A DNA stretch of 64,000 nucleotides from Acidimicrobiales bacterium (GCA_040219515.1 JAVJSI010000018.1:124001-188000); one strand, 5' to 3'; counted from the first letter of the stretch, positions 32,654 to 41,259 are shown. Numbers and translations are program-made. Notes: generated by a model from the letters alone, not told the origin.

Positions 32654-34374
32654 TGCACGTCGTCGCCACTGCCGGCCACGTCGACCACGGCAAGTCGACC
32701 CTGGTCAAGGCGCTCACCGGCACCGATCCCGACCGCCTCGCCGAGGAGAAGGAGCGGGGCCTCACCATCGATCTCGGGTTCGCGTCGGCCACGCTCCCGT
32801 CCGGACGCGGTGTGGCCTTCATCGACGTGCCCGGCCACGTTCGTTTCCTGAAGAACATGCTCGCCGGCGTGGGCAGCGTCGATGCCTGTGTCTTCGTCGT
32901 GGCGGCCACCGAGGGATGGAAGCCCCAGTCCGAAGAGCATCTGCGCATCCTGTCGCTGCTCGGTATCACCCACGGCCTGGTCGCGCTCACCAAGGTCGGG
33001 TTGGCCGACGACGAGCTCCGCGAGCTGGCTGCGCTCGAGATCGAGGACCGCGTGGCCGGCACGTTCCTCGAGGGTGCGCCCGTCGTGGAGGTCGACGCAC
33101 TCGACGGGGTCGGCATCGACGCACTCCGAGTGGCGCTCGACGATCTGCTCGACGCCACCCCCACGGCCACCGACCACAAGCGGCCCCGGTTGTGGATCGA
33201 CCGGGTGTTCGCGGCCAAGGGGTCGGGCACCGTCGTCACCGGCACCCTCACCGGCGGGGTGATCCGGGTCGACGACGAACTTCGGGTCTTGCCGTCCGGG
33301 GCCGCGGTCAGGGTCCGAGCGCTCCAGAGTCTCCACGCCGAACGCACCAAGGTCGGCCCCGGCAATCGGGTGGCGGTCAACCTCGGTGGCGTGAGCCATG
33401 ACGACCTGCGACGCGGCGACGTCCTCGTCAAGGCCGGGCAGTGGCACGTCACCGAACGCTTCGACGGCCGCCTCGACGTGCTCGAGGCACTGACCCAGCC
33501 GGTCACCCGGCGGGGTGCGCACGTGGCCTACATCGGCTCGGGCGAGTATCCGGCCCGGGTGCGGGTGCTCGGTCCGACGGAGATCGCACCCGGCACCACC
33601 GGGGCCGTGCGCGTGCACCTCCCCGTCGGCCTTCCGCTGCTCCCCGGCGACCGGTTCATCCTGCGCGAATCCGGCCGGGGCGTCACGCTCGGCGGCGGCG
33701 AGATCCTCGACGTCGATCCCCGAGTGGTCGCCGCGAAAGCGGTGCCCGACCGATCGGTCGATCGGGTGATCGCCGAGCGGGGCCGGGTCGAGGTCGAGCA
33801 GCTCCTCCGCCTCACCGGCGAACGGCGCGAACCCGACGTGGGTCGGTGGGCGGTCGCCCCGGCCGCGCTGGCCGACACCCGGGCCCGTCTGGCCGATGCC
33901 GTCGCCGGCGCGGGCCCGCTCGGCCTCGACGTGGCCGGTCTCGACGACTTCGACCGGGCCGTACTCGACACGCTCGATGGCATCGAGTTCGACGGGGGTC
34001 ATGTGCGTGAGGCCGACGCCGTCGATCCGCTCGCCGACCATCCGTTCGTCGCCCGGCTGGAGGCCGAACCCTTCGCACCGCCGGGTCCCGACGGGGTGGA
34101 CCGGGCCGAGCTACGGGAGCTCGTCCGTCGCGGCGACGTGGTCGACGCGGACGGTGTCTACTTCGCCGCTGCGGCCATCGACGCCGCGGCGCGGGTGGTT
34201 GCCGAGTTGCTCGCGGCCGAACCGGACGGGGTGACCGTCGCCGCCATCCGCGACGCATGGGGCACCTCTCGGAAGTTCGCGATCCCGCTGGTCACCCATC
34301 TCGACGAGAACGGCATCACCCGCCGACGCGACGATCTGCGCATCGCAGGACCCCGACTCCCCGACCTCGGGTAG
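32653..34374 (+). CDS. selB: Selenocysteine-specific elongation factor
   Basis: 573 residues. The GTPase domain has AGHVDHGKST (G1), FIDVPGHVRFLKNM (G3) and a TKVG region replacing NKxD, as usual in SelB. Domains II and III follow (VFAAKGSGTVVTGTL). The last ~200 residues are winged-helix repeats that bind SECIS elements in mRNA; the final one is AIRDAWGTSRKFAIPLVTHL. SelB brings Sec-tRNA to in-frame UGA codons. It is coupled to selA by an overlapping stop/start, and its stop abuts the convergent whiB end by one base. Confidence 0.96.
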   Translation: MHVVATAGHVDHGKSTLVKALTGTDPDRLAEEKERGLTIDLGFASATLPSGRGVAFIDVPGHVRFLKNMLAGVGSVDACVFVVAATEGWKPQSEEHLRILSLLGITHGLVALTKVGLADDELRELAALEIEDRVAGTFLEGAPVVEVDALDGVGIDALRVALDDLLDATPTATDHKRPRLWIDRVFAAKGSGTVVTGTLTGGVIRVDDELRVLPSGAAVRVRALQSLHAERTKVGPGNRVAVNLGGVSHDDLRRGDVLVKAGQWHVTERFDGRLDVLEALTQPVTRRGAHVAYIGSGEYPARVRVLGPTEIAPGTTGAVRVHLPVGLPLLPGDRFILRESGRGVTLGGGEILDVDPRVVAAKAVPDRSVDRVIAERGRVEVEQLLRLTGERREPDVGRWAVAPAALADTRARLADAVAGAGPLGLDVAGLDDFDRAVLDTLDGIEFDGGHVREADAVDPLADHPFVARLEAEPFAPPGPDGVDRAELRELVRRGDVVDADGVYFAAAAIDAAARVVAELLAAEPDGVTVAAIRDAWGTSRKFAIPLVTHLDENGITRRRDDLRIAGPRLPDLG

Positions 34375-34375
34375 G

Positions 34376-34630
34376 TCAAACAGTCAACAGCTCGCGGCGC
34401 TCACTCTCGCTGAGACCGCCCCAGATACCGTGCTGCTCACGGATGGTGAGCGCGTAGGAGAGGCAGTCGTTGCGCACCGAGCAGGTCTCGCAGATGGCCT
34501 TCGCGTTGCGTTCGCGGTAGCGCTTCTCGTCTCGTCGCTCGGGGCTGGGGGGCGGAAAGAAAACCGCCGCCTGAGGTCCGCGGCACGCCGCCTTCAACTG
34601 CCACTGAACCTCGATGCTCTGTACTGCCAT
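34376..34630 (-). CDS. whiB: WhiB-family iron-sulfur transcription factor
   Basis: 84 residues from ATG 34630, with GGAGAAGGGAAG upstream (a GTG two codons earlier is possible). The four cluster Cys are 16, 47, 50 and 56 (ACRG, ICETC, NDCLSYAL), followed by the GIWGG beta-turn and a basic C-terminus (SESERRELL). Such proteins bind [4Fe-4S] and the principal sigma factor. It is nearest in form to the short WhiB1/2-type proteins. An NfeD gene and the ArsA pair follow, partly echoing the mycobacterial whiB4-Rv3679/Rv3680 neighbourhood. Confidence 0.93.
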   Translation of the reverse strand: MAVQSIEVQWQLKAACRGPQAAVFFPPPSPERRDEKRYRERNAKAICETCSVRNDCLSYALTIREQHGIWGGLSESERRELLTV

Positions 34631-34680
34631 GTCCACTTCCCTTCTCCAACCGATGGCTTAGTAGAGATGAGACGGATGTC

Positions 34681-34701
34681 ACAACCGCGCTGCGCGGTTG
34701 T
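34681..34701. promoter_or_regulatory. Hairpin in the 5' region of whiB
   Basis: ACAACCGCG (34681-34689) pairs with CGCGGTTGT (34693-34701) around CTG, and TTT follows on the plus strand. It lies about 50 bp upstream of the whiB start. It could be an operator or a leader hairpin for whiB, or a late terminator for selB. Confidence 0.4.
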
Positions 34702-34804
34702 TTGCCGAAACCGAACGCCGAGCGTGGGATTCGCCCGATTTTCCTTGTATCGGCCGCTGAATTCGGCACCTTGACGCCCGGGGGCAGATTCAGGGCGGCA
34801 CCGC

Positions 34805-36145
34805 TCAGGTCGGGGAATCGACGTCGCCGGGGCGCATCTCGCGATAGTCGCGGGCGCCACCTTCCTCGGGCTCGATCTCGAGCCACAGGCCCTCGATCGC
34901 CACGACGCGCACGGGGTCGCCGGCCAGGATCGGCGTCGTGCGATTGACCATCGCCCGCCAGGGAGCGCCGTCGATCATCACGATGCCGTCCTTCTTCACC
35001 TCGGTGACGGCCTCACCCATCATCCCGATCATCCACTCACGACCGATCGTCGGCGTACCGAAACGAGTGCGCACCATGGCCGGCATCCCGTTCATCATCG
35101 ACAGACCGACCCCGATGATGCCGACGAGCAGCGTGATCCACGAGATGGAAAACCCGTCGTAGAGGAACAGCGATCCCACGACGAGACACAACGTGGCGAT
35201 CGCCGACCACGCCCGGGGCACCCCCGTCTGGACGTCGACCGCGTAGCCGAGCATCGCGATGACCAGCAGGGCGAGGGCCCACGTGCGTACGGGCAGCACA
35301 TCGAGGCCGTAGCAGCCGAGGATGAAACACACGGCACCGACCACACCGGCGATGCCGATGCCCGCGGTGTAGAACTCGAAGATCAGCAGGGCGGCCCCGA
35401 TGAGGAACAAGAGGTAGGCCATCGCCGGGCTGGCCACGCTGTGCATCCAGCCCTTGAAGAGCGACAGCTTGCGAAGCCGCACCGGCGACGCGATCTCGCG
35501 CACGGCTTCTTCGCCGCTGGTCGTGTCGACCACGCTGTCGAAGCCCGGGAGCTCGTCGCCGACCTGCGGACCCAACGCGAACAGGGCGAGCGTGGGCGAT
35601 TCGTGGTCGATCAGGCCGAGGTCGATGGCCTCCAGGTCGTCGATCGTGGTGTTCTCGAGACCGACGAGCAGCTCGGCCACGTCGTCGTCGAGAAACTCGC
35701 CGACGACCAGCTGACCGGTGTTGCCGAACTTCGCGAACGACGCGATGCCCATCTCGTCGGTGACGGCCATGAGCTGCGCGATGCCGCCCTCGGCGGTGGC
35801 ACCGCTGGGGCCGACCCAACCGTAGATCGGCACGGTGGATTCGTGGATGCGGCGGGCCAGCTCGATCAGCCGGGCGTCGTCGACGACGGTGGCCGAGCTG
35901 TTGACCTGGAGGATGACGCCACCCGAATCGGCTTCCTCGGCCTCGGTGATCGACTGCTCGATGAAGTCGGCCACGATCACATCGATGAAGCCGGAGACCT
36001 GCACGATGTCGAACACCGCCGACCCGGGCGCGGGGTCGTCCGTTTCCTGGGCCGGTACATCCTGGGCGTTGGCGGCCGGCGCCAAGGCGAGGATGCCGAA
36101 CGCCATGCCGATCATCGTGAGCGCTAGCGTGATGCGGCGGCGCAC
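34805..36145 (-). CDS. NfeD/SppA-like membrane protein with a degenerate protease domain
   Basis: 446 residues from GTG 36145, which gives a clean signal peptide (MRRRITLALTMIGMAFGILA then LAPAANAQ) and avoids overlap with the divergent ATPase gene. The extracytoplasmic domain resembles the ClpP-class 1510-N protease, but where GARAASAG carries the nucleophilic Ser this protein has PSGATAEGGIAQL, so the catalytic Ser seems to be lost. Four or five membrane helices follow, then the cytoplasmic OB-fold NfeD-C domain (GMMGEAVTEVKKDGIVMIDG). It is likely a scaffold, perhaps partnering a flotillin or stomatin encoded elsewhere. Confidence 0.8.
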   Translation of the reverse strand: MRRRITLALTMIGMAFGILALAPAANAQDVPAQETDDPAPGSAVFDIVQVSGFIDVIVADFIEQSITEAEEADSGGVILQVNSSATVVDDARLIELARRIHESTVPIYGWVGPSGATAEGGIAQLMAVTDEMGIASFAKFGNTGQLVVGEFLDDDVAELLVGLENTTIDDLEAIDLGLIDHESPTLALFALGPQVGDELPGFDSVVDTTSGEEAVREIASPVRLRKLSLFKGWMHSVASPAMAYLLFLIGAALLIFEFYTAGIGIAGVVGAVCFILGCYGLDVLPVRTWALALLVIAMLGYAVDVQTGVPRAWSAIATLCLVVGSLFLYDGFSISWITLLVGIIGVGLSMMNGMPAMVRTRFGTPTIGREWMIGMMGEAVTEVKKDGIVMIDGAPWRAMVNRTTPILAGDPVRVVAIEGLWLEIEPEEGGARDYREMRPGDVDSPT

Positions 36146-36171
36146 GTCGCGTACCCGTCTCGAGGAGGGGA

Positions 36172-37113
36172 ATGGATCCCGGTCAGTTCTTCGCATCGTC
36201 GCGGGTCCTCATCGTGGCAGGGAAGGGCGGAGTCGGGAAGACCACAGCCTCGGCCACCCTGGCCTTGGCCGCAGCGCGCACCGGCCTCTCGGTCCTCCTG
36301 GTGGAGGTGGCCGGTCGGTCGGCGACGGCACCCATGTTCGGTGCCGACGCACCAGGCTACGAGGAGTCGACCGTCTATGACGAGGCGGCCGCCGGCTCGG
36401 TCCGTGCCCGGTCCATCACGCCCGACGATGCGCTGGTCGAATGGCTGAAGAAACACGGCTTCGCCCGTATCGCCAAACGCATGGCCAAGAGCGGCCTGCT
36501 CGAGATCGTGGCGACGGCCACGCCCGGCATCAAGGACCTGCTGGTCCTGGGCCGGATCAAGGCGCTCGAGGCCGAGGGCGTCGCCGACCTGATCATCGTC
36601 GACGCCCCCGCCGCCGGCCACGCCATCCAGTTCCTGCAGGCCCCGGTGGGGGTCCGCGAAGCGGCCCGTACCGGCGTGCTCAACCGTCAGGCCGTGGAGG
36701 TGCTCGAGATGCTCGACGACCCGAGTCGGTGCCGGGCGGTGCTCGTGAGCATCCCCGAGGAGACGCCGATCAACGAACTGGTCGACACGGCGTTCGCGGT
36801 CGAGGACGAGGTCGGCCTGGCGCTCGGACCGGTCGTGATCAACGGCATCCTGCCGACGATCGCCGGGCTCGGCGATGTCGACGGTTTCAGCGATCTCGCC
36901 GACACCGAGGTCGCCGACGTGCGGCTCGCGGCCGACCTTCGTCGTGATCGGTTGTCGTTGCAGGCCGAACAGCTCGAACGGCTCGAAACCCAGCTCCCGC
37001 TCGCCCAGATACGGCTACCCCAGCTCTTCACCACCGAGATCGGTCCGGCCCAGCTCCACGAGTTGGCCGACGCAGCCCTCGCCTCGATCGAGGCGCTCGA
37101 GGAGTGGGCATGA
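36172..37113 (+). CDS. ArsA/GET3-family ATPase, first of a pair
   Basis: 313 residues from ATG 36172, behind a strong GAGGAGGGGA site. The deviant Walker A AGKGGVGKTTAS (residues 16-27) has both Lys, and IIVDAPAAGHAIQFL is the Walker B/switch region. It lacks the arsenite-binding Cys residues of ArsA. Its stop overlaps the start of the next gene (ATGA). In mycobacteria the equivalent pair, Rv3679/Rv3680, forms a complex affecting the cell envelope. Confidence 0.88.
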   Translation: MDPGQFFASSRVLIVAGKGGVGKTTASATLALAAARTGLSVLLVEVAGRSATAPMFGADAPGYEESTVYDEAAAGSVRARSITPDDALVEWLKKHGFARIAKRMAKSGLLEIVATATPGIKDLLVLGRIKALEAEGVADLIIVDAPAAGHAIQFLQAPVGVREAARTGVLNRQAVEVLEMLDDPSRCRAVLVSIPEETPINELVDTAFAVEDEVGLALGPVVINGILPTIAGLGDVDGFSDLADTEVADVRLAADLRRDRLSLQAEQLERLETQLPLAQIRLPQLFTTEIGPAQLHELADAALASIEALEEWA

Positions 37114-38171
37114 CCTATCGCGAGCTCGCGGCCGAGTGTGAGGTCATCGTCTGTTGCGGCACCGGCGGCGTCGGCAAGACCACCACCGCGGCGGCCACGG
37201 CGATGGCGGCGGCCTCGATGGGACGCCGCGCCGCGGTGGTCACGATCGACCCGGCCAAACGCCTCGCCGACGCGCTCGGCATCGGGGAGCTGGGCAACGA
37301 CCCCACCGTGATCGAAGGACCGTGGTCGGGCACGCTGGCCGCGCTCATGCTCGACACCAAAGCCACGTTCGACGACGTCGTCCGTCGACACGCCGGCAAC
37401 GACGAGCAGGCCGACACGATCCTGGCCAACCGCTTCTATCGCAACATCTCCACGAGCCTCTCGGGCACGCAGGACTACATGGCCGTCGAGAAGCTGGCCG
37501 AGCTGCATTCGTCGGGCGATTGGGACCTGGTCGTCGTCGACACGCCGCCGACGCGGGACGCTCTCGCCTTCCTGGAAGCCCCGAAGCTGCTCACCCGGCT
37601 GCTCGACAACGCCATCTACAAGCTGCTGATCTCACCGAGCCAGGGCGTACTGCGGGCCGTCAACCGCGCCGCCGGCGCCGTCGTCCGACAGCTCTCGCGG
37701 GTCGTGGGGGCCGAGGTGGTCGACGACGCCATCGAGTTCTTCCAGGCCTTCCAGGGCATGGAGGACGGGTTCCGCGAACGGGCCGACGCCACCCTTGCGC
37801 TGCTGGGAGCGGACTCGACCGCGTTCGTGCTCGTCGCCTCGCCGCGAGCTGACACCATCGTCGAGGCGAAGTACTTCCTCGACCGACTCGGCAAGGCCGA
37901 TCTCGACGCCGCCGCGATCATCGTCAACCGGGTGCTCCCGGCGCTCACCGTGGATCTCGCTCGGGCCGAGGCCATCAAGGAGGCCCACCCGAGCGGTCCG
38001 GCGCAGGCGCTGGTCGACCACGCGGCCGCAGCCGCAGGCGACGACGACCGCATCGCCGACCTGCTGTCCGCTGCGCCCGACGCAACGGTGGCCCGCGTGC
38101 CGTTGTTGCCGAGCGACGTCCACGACGTCGACACGCTGCGCCACATCGCCGAGATCCTCACGCAGGCGTGA
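37110..38171 (+). CDS. ArsA/GET3-family ATPase, second of a pair
   Basis: 353 residues from ATG 37110, overlapping its neighbour. The P-loop reads CGTGGVGKTTTAAA (residues 16-29): the signature first Lys of GKGGVGKT is replaced by Thr, so its ATPase cycle may depend on the partner. LVVVDTPPTRDALAFLEAP is the switch/Walker B stretch. The C-terminal part has PLLPSDVHDV. It probably forms a heterodimer with the first ATPase; the role in these bacteria is unknown. Confidence 0.88.
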   Translation: MTYRELAAECEVIVCCGTGGVGKTTTAAATAMAAASMGRRAAVVTIDPAKRLADALGIGELGNDPTVIEGPWSGTLAALMLDTKATFDDVVRRHAGNDEQADTILANRFYRNISTSLSGTQDYMAVEKLAELHSSGDWDLVVVDTPPTRDALAFLEAPKLLTRLLDNAIYKLLISPSQGVLRAVNRAAGAVVRQLSRVVGAEVVDDAIEFFQAFQGMEDGFRERADATLALLGADSTAFVLVASPRADTIVEAKYFLDRLGKADLDAAAIIVNRVLPALTVDLARAEAIKEAHPSGPAQALVDHAAAAAGDDDRIADLLSAAPDATVARVPLLPSDVHDVDTLRHIAEILTQA

Positions 38172-38174
38172 GAC

Positions 38175-38528
38175 TCAGGCGTCGGGGTCTTCGTCGAGGG
38201 CGGCGATGGCGCCCTTGTAGTCGTCCTTGACCGGCACGATGCGATCGAAGCCGGTGGTGTGGAGCAGCTTGGTGATGGCTTCGCGATCACTGAAGATCAC
38301 GACCCGGCCCTCGGACTCGCGAATACGACGGATGCCGCCGATGAGTGCACCGAGGCCGGCGGAGTCCATGAACTGCACGCCGGAGAGGTTGACGATCACC
38401 CGCGGTTCGTCGGCGAGTTCGGCGAACGCCTCGCGGAACTGGGCGACGGAATAGGCATCCAGTTCGCCGGCAGGGCACAGATCGACCTGGGTTCCGTCGT
38501 CGGATCGGTTGGCGTTGATCTCCAGCAC
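38175..38528 (-). CDS. STAS-domain anti-sigma factor antagonist
   Basis: I favour the GTG at 38528 (117 residues); a GTG at 38564 would add 12 residues without a good ribosome-binding site. The STAS fold is plain: CPAGELDAYSVAQFREAF, then VIVNLSGVQFMDSAGLGALI with the phosphorylatable Ser in MDSAGL. Such proteins free a sigma factor when unphosphorylated. No anti-sigma kinase is in the window. Convergent with the ArsA-like gene (3 bp apart). Confidence 0.85.
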   Translation of the reverse strand: MLEINANRSDDGTQVDLCPAGELDAYSVAQFREAFAELADEPRVIVNLSGVQFMDSAGLGALIGGIRRIRESEGRVVIFSDREAITKLLHTTGFDRIVPVKDDYKGAIAALDEDPDA

Positions 38529-38617
38529 CGGCGCATCGTAACCCCAACCGTTCGCCGCCCACACGCGGGCCGGCCCAACATGGGCGCCGACCCGCCACCC
38601 GTGTACGATTTCGCCTC

Positions 38618-38998
38618 GTGACGGACATCCTTCTCGCGACCGACGCCGATTGGCTCGTCGACGACATCGAGGCCGCCCTCGGTGGCGTCCACCTCATCCA
38701 TCGGGTGCGGGCCGGAGTCGACGTGGTGCCGGCGATCAACGAGATCGATCCGGCCCTTGTGCTGCTTGATCTCCAGATCGGCAACATGGGTGGCGTGGCC
38801 GCCTGTATCGCCGTGAAACAGCGGGTGACGATGGGTGATATCGAGGACCGACCGGTGCTCCTGCTGCTCGATCGCGACGTCGACGTGTTCCTCGCCAGGG
38901 AAGCCGACGCCGACGGCTGGCTCGTCAAGCCGCTCGACGCCTTCGGCACGCTGCGAGCGGTCGAATCGGCCCTCGCCGGCAATCCCGTCGCCAGCTGA
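38618..38998 (+). CDS. Stand-alone response-regulator receiver domain
   Basis: 126 residues from GTG 38618. A receiver-like fold has acidic residues in TDADW at the start, the phospho-acceptor Asp51 in ALVLLDLQIGNMGG, and Lys in GWLVKPLDAF; no output domain follows. It diverges from the STAS gene. Together they could belong to one signalling route, but that is only an inference from position. Confidence 0.75.
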   Translation: MTDILLATDADWLVDDIEAALGGVHLIHRVRAGVDVVPAINEIDPALVLLDLQIGNMGGVAACIAVKQRVTMGDIEDRPVLLLLDRDVDVFLAREADADGWLVKPLDAFGTLRAVESALAGNPVAS

Positions 38999-39059
38999 TC
39001 CCGGCGAGGATTTCGCGACCATTCAGCGGCGGGCCCCGCTACCCTCGTGTTTCTGCACA

Positions 39060-39136
39060 CGGGCAGTGGCGCAGGTTGGTAGCGCGCCTCGTTCGGGACG
39101 AGGAGGTCGTGGGTTCAAATCCCGCCTGCCCGACCA
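39060..39136 (+). tRNA. tRNA-Pro (anticodon CGG)
   Basis: 77 nt with encoded CCA. Acceptor arms CGGGCAG (39060-39066) and CTGCCCG (39126-39132) pair. The anticodon loop TTCGGGA in the CCTCG/CGAGG stem gives CGG, which reads CCG codons, very common here. T-arm GTGGGTTCAAATCCCGC is canonical. Followed directly by the antiporter gene's end on the other strand. Confidence 0.97.
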
Positions 39137-39156
39137 AGAAACCCCGCCGGCGGCAC

Positions 39157-40356
39157 TCACGCCGCGCCGGCCGGCGACGGCTTCTCTCGGGAGATCCGGT
39201 CGTGGATCTGGTCCGAGAAGCGGGCGGCCAGTGGGCCGAGGACGGCGGTGATCAGCACGTAGCCGGCGGCCAGAGCGCCGAGCTGGGGCCCCTCGGCGAG
39301 ATCGACGCCGAGCGCGGCGATCACGATCGAGAACTCGCCTCGGGCGATGAGCACGGTGCCGGCGCGCAGACGACCCTTGGGGCCGACGTCGCGACGACGC
39401 GCCGCGTACCAGCCGGTCGCCGTCTTGGTGAGGGCGCTGACCACGGCGAGCAGCGCGGCCCAGCCGGCCACGTCCATGAGATCCGCCGGATCGATCTGGA
39501 ACGAGAAGAACACGAAAAACGTGGCCGCGAAGAGATCGCGCAACGGGGCGAGCAACTCGAGGGCCCGCTCCTCGGCTCGGCCCGAGATGGCGAGCCCCAC
39601 GAGGAACGCACCGATGGCACCGGACACGTCGAACAGCTGGGCGGCGCCGGCCACGAGCAGCACGAGGCCGAAGATGGCGAGCAGCACCGCTTCGTTGGAC
39701 CCGTCCCCCAATCGACGACTCAGCGGCTCGCCGTACTTGAGGGCAACGAGGAGGATCAGCGCGACGACCGCGAGGGCCACACCCACGCTGATGAGGGTTT
39801 CGGTGACGGTGCCGCCCACGATCAGCGCGGCGACGACCGGCAGGTAGACGGCCATCGCCAGGTCCTCGATGACGAGCAGGTTGAGCACCACCGGTGTCTC
39901 GCGGTTGCCCAGGCGGCCGAGATCGTCGAGCACCTTCGAGATGACGCCCGATGACGAGACCCAGGTGACGCCGCCGAGCAGCAGGGCGGCGAGCGGTTCC
40001 CAGCCGAGGATCATGCCGACGGCGAATCCGGCGCCCGCGTTGAGAACCATGTCGACCAGGCCCGGGGGCACGCCAGTACGCAGACCGTTGCGGAGTTCCT
40101 CGTCGCTGTACTCGAGACCGAGCGAGAACAGCAGCAACAGCACGCCGATCTCCGCGGCGAGGGCCACGAACTCGGTGCTCACGCTGACCTGGGCGAGACC
40201 GCCGTCGCCGAATGCCAGTCCGGCGATCAGGTAGAGCGGCACCGCGGTGACGCCGAGACGGCTGGCGACCCGCGACAGCAGGCCGAGGCCGAACACGAGC
40301 GCGCCGACTTCGAGGAACGCGGTCGCCGTTTCCGTGGAACCGGCGGCGAGGATCAT
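39157..40356 (-). CDS. khtU: CPA2 cation:proton antiporter (KhtU/KefB type)
   Basis: 399 residues, almost wholly hydrophobic with about 12 membrane helices (ATAFLEVGALVFGLGLLSRV, LLLLFSLGLEYSDEELRNGL). The CPA2 hallmarks are LLLFSLGLE and the double-helix regions. There is no C-terminal TrkA-N domain, unlike Kef proteins, because the regulatory part is the separate gene upstream at 40393-40875. It probably exports K+ or Na+ in exchange for protons. Confidence 0.88.
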   Translation of the reverse strand: MILAAGSTETATAFLEVGALVFGLGLLSRVASRLGVTAVPLYLIAGLAFGDGGLAQVSVSTEFVALAAEIGVLLLLFSLGLEYSDEELRNGLRTGVPPGLVDMVLNAGAGFAVGMILGWEPLAALLLGGVTWVSSSGVISKVLDDLGRLGNRETPVVLNLLVIEDLAMAVYLPVVAALIVGGTVTETLISVGVALAVVALILLVALKYGEPLSRRLGDGSNEAVLLAIFGLVLLVAGAAQLFDVSGAIGAFLVGLAISGRAEERALELLAPLRDLFAATFFVFFSFQIDPADLMDVAGWAALLAVVSALTKTATGWYAARRRDVGPKGRLRAGTVLIARGEFSIVIAALGVDLAEGPQLGALAAGYVLITAVLGPLAARFSDQIHDRISREKPSPAGAA

Positions 40357-40392
40357 GTCGACCTGTTCACGGGGACGTCGCCATGAAGGCGA

Positions 40393-40875
40393 TCAGTCCG
40401 CGAGGAGCGTATGGAGGTGATTCAGACCGGCGTGGGGACCCACCGCGACGACCACATCGCCGCCCGCGAGGACGAAGTCGGCATCCGGGGCCGGCACCGG
40501 CACATGGTCTCGAATGACGGCGACGATCGAAGTGCCGGTGGTGGAGCGGAACTGGCCCTCACCGATCGTGCGACCCGCGAAGGACGACTTCTCCGCCACC
40601 TGGGTCCAGTCGATGGCGATGCCCTCGATGTCCTGGAGGACCTCGGTGACCTTCTCGGTGACGTGACTCACGCCGAGGATCTCGCCCAGCGTGTGGGTGT
40701 CGGACTCTGACAGGCTCACGAGCGAAGTGCATGCGTCGGGATCGTCGGTCCCGTAGGCGATCAGCTCACGACGCCCGTCATGATGAACGATCACCGCGAG
40801 GTCGCGGCCATCCGCCGCCCGGAACTCGTGGCGCACGCCAACGCCGGGAAGCTTCGTTTCCTGAACCTCGGTCAT
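40393..40875 (-). CDS. khtT: Antiporter regulatory subunit (KhtT-like, TrkA-C domain)
   Basis: 160 residues from ATG 40875; the frame continuing upstream is a shadow of SMP-30. The N-terminal half (TKLPGVGVRHEFRAADGRDLAVIVHHDGRRELIAY) is typical of KhtT, and the C-terminal TrkA-C fold is present (GRTIGEGQFRSTTGTSIVAV, FVLAGGDVVVAVG). In Bacillus such proteins gate KhtU in response to c-di-AMP and pH. Operon order regulator then antiporter, 36 bp apart. Confidence 0.88.
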   Translation of the reverse strand: MTEVQETKLPGVGVRHEFRAADGRDLAVIVHHDGRRELIAYGTDDPDACTSLVSLSESDTHTLGEILGVSHVTEKVTEVLQDIEGIAIDWTQVAEKSSFAGRTIGEGQFRSTTGTSIVAVIRDHVPVPAPDADFVLAGGDVVVAVGPHAGLNHLHTLLAD

Positions 40876-40901
40876 CCAGTCAGTGTATGCACTGAGGGGG
40901 T

Positions 40902-41234
40902 TCAGCCGGCCAACGCGGACCGGGCATCGAGGGTGGCCAAGGCGGTGCGTGCCACCTCGCGACCCTTGCCCCGCATGTGGTCCGTGAAGAAGCGGATGTG
41001 GTCGTCGTGCTCGTGGAACTGCTGCGGTGTGAGCACGCAGGAGAACACCGGCACCGCGGTGTCGAGCTGCACCCGCATGAGTCCGCTGATCACGGCGTCG
41101 GCCACGAACTCGTGACGGTAGACGCCACCGTCGACCACGAACCCGGCAGCGACGATGGCGTCGGAGCGGCCGGTTTCGGCCAGCGACCGGACGAACAGCG
41201 GGATCTCGAAGGCACCGCTGTCCCTTGTCGCCAC
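40902..41234 (-). CDS. ribH: N-terminally truncated type II lumazine synthase
   Basis: About 110 residues if started at GTG 41234. It matches the last two thirds of RibH2-type lumazine synthase: SGAFEIPLFVRSLAETGRSD, AAGFVVDGGVYRHEFVADAV, SCVLTPQQFHEHDDH. The first ~50 residues of the family (KIAFIQARWH...) are absent, and upstream of 41234 lies the SMP-30 gene start. Either the gene was cut by a rearrangement or the short protein is used. The standard enzyme would have about 158 residues. The start codon is my estimate; the frame stays open to a Met at 41297. Confidence 0.6.
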   Translation of the reverse strand: MATRDSGAFEIPLFVRSLAETGRSDAIVAAGFVVDGGVYRHEFVADAVISGLMRVQLDTAVPVFSCVLTPQQFHEHDDHIRFFTDHMRGKGREVARTALATLDARSALAG

Positions 41235-41259
41235 GATCGCGCGCCCGTAGCGTCGCGGG

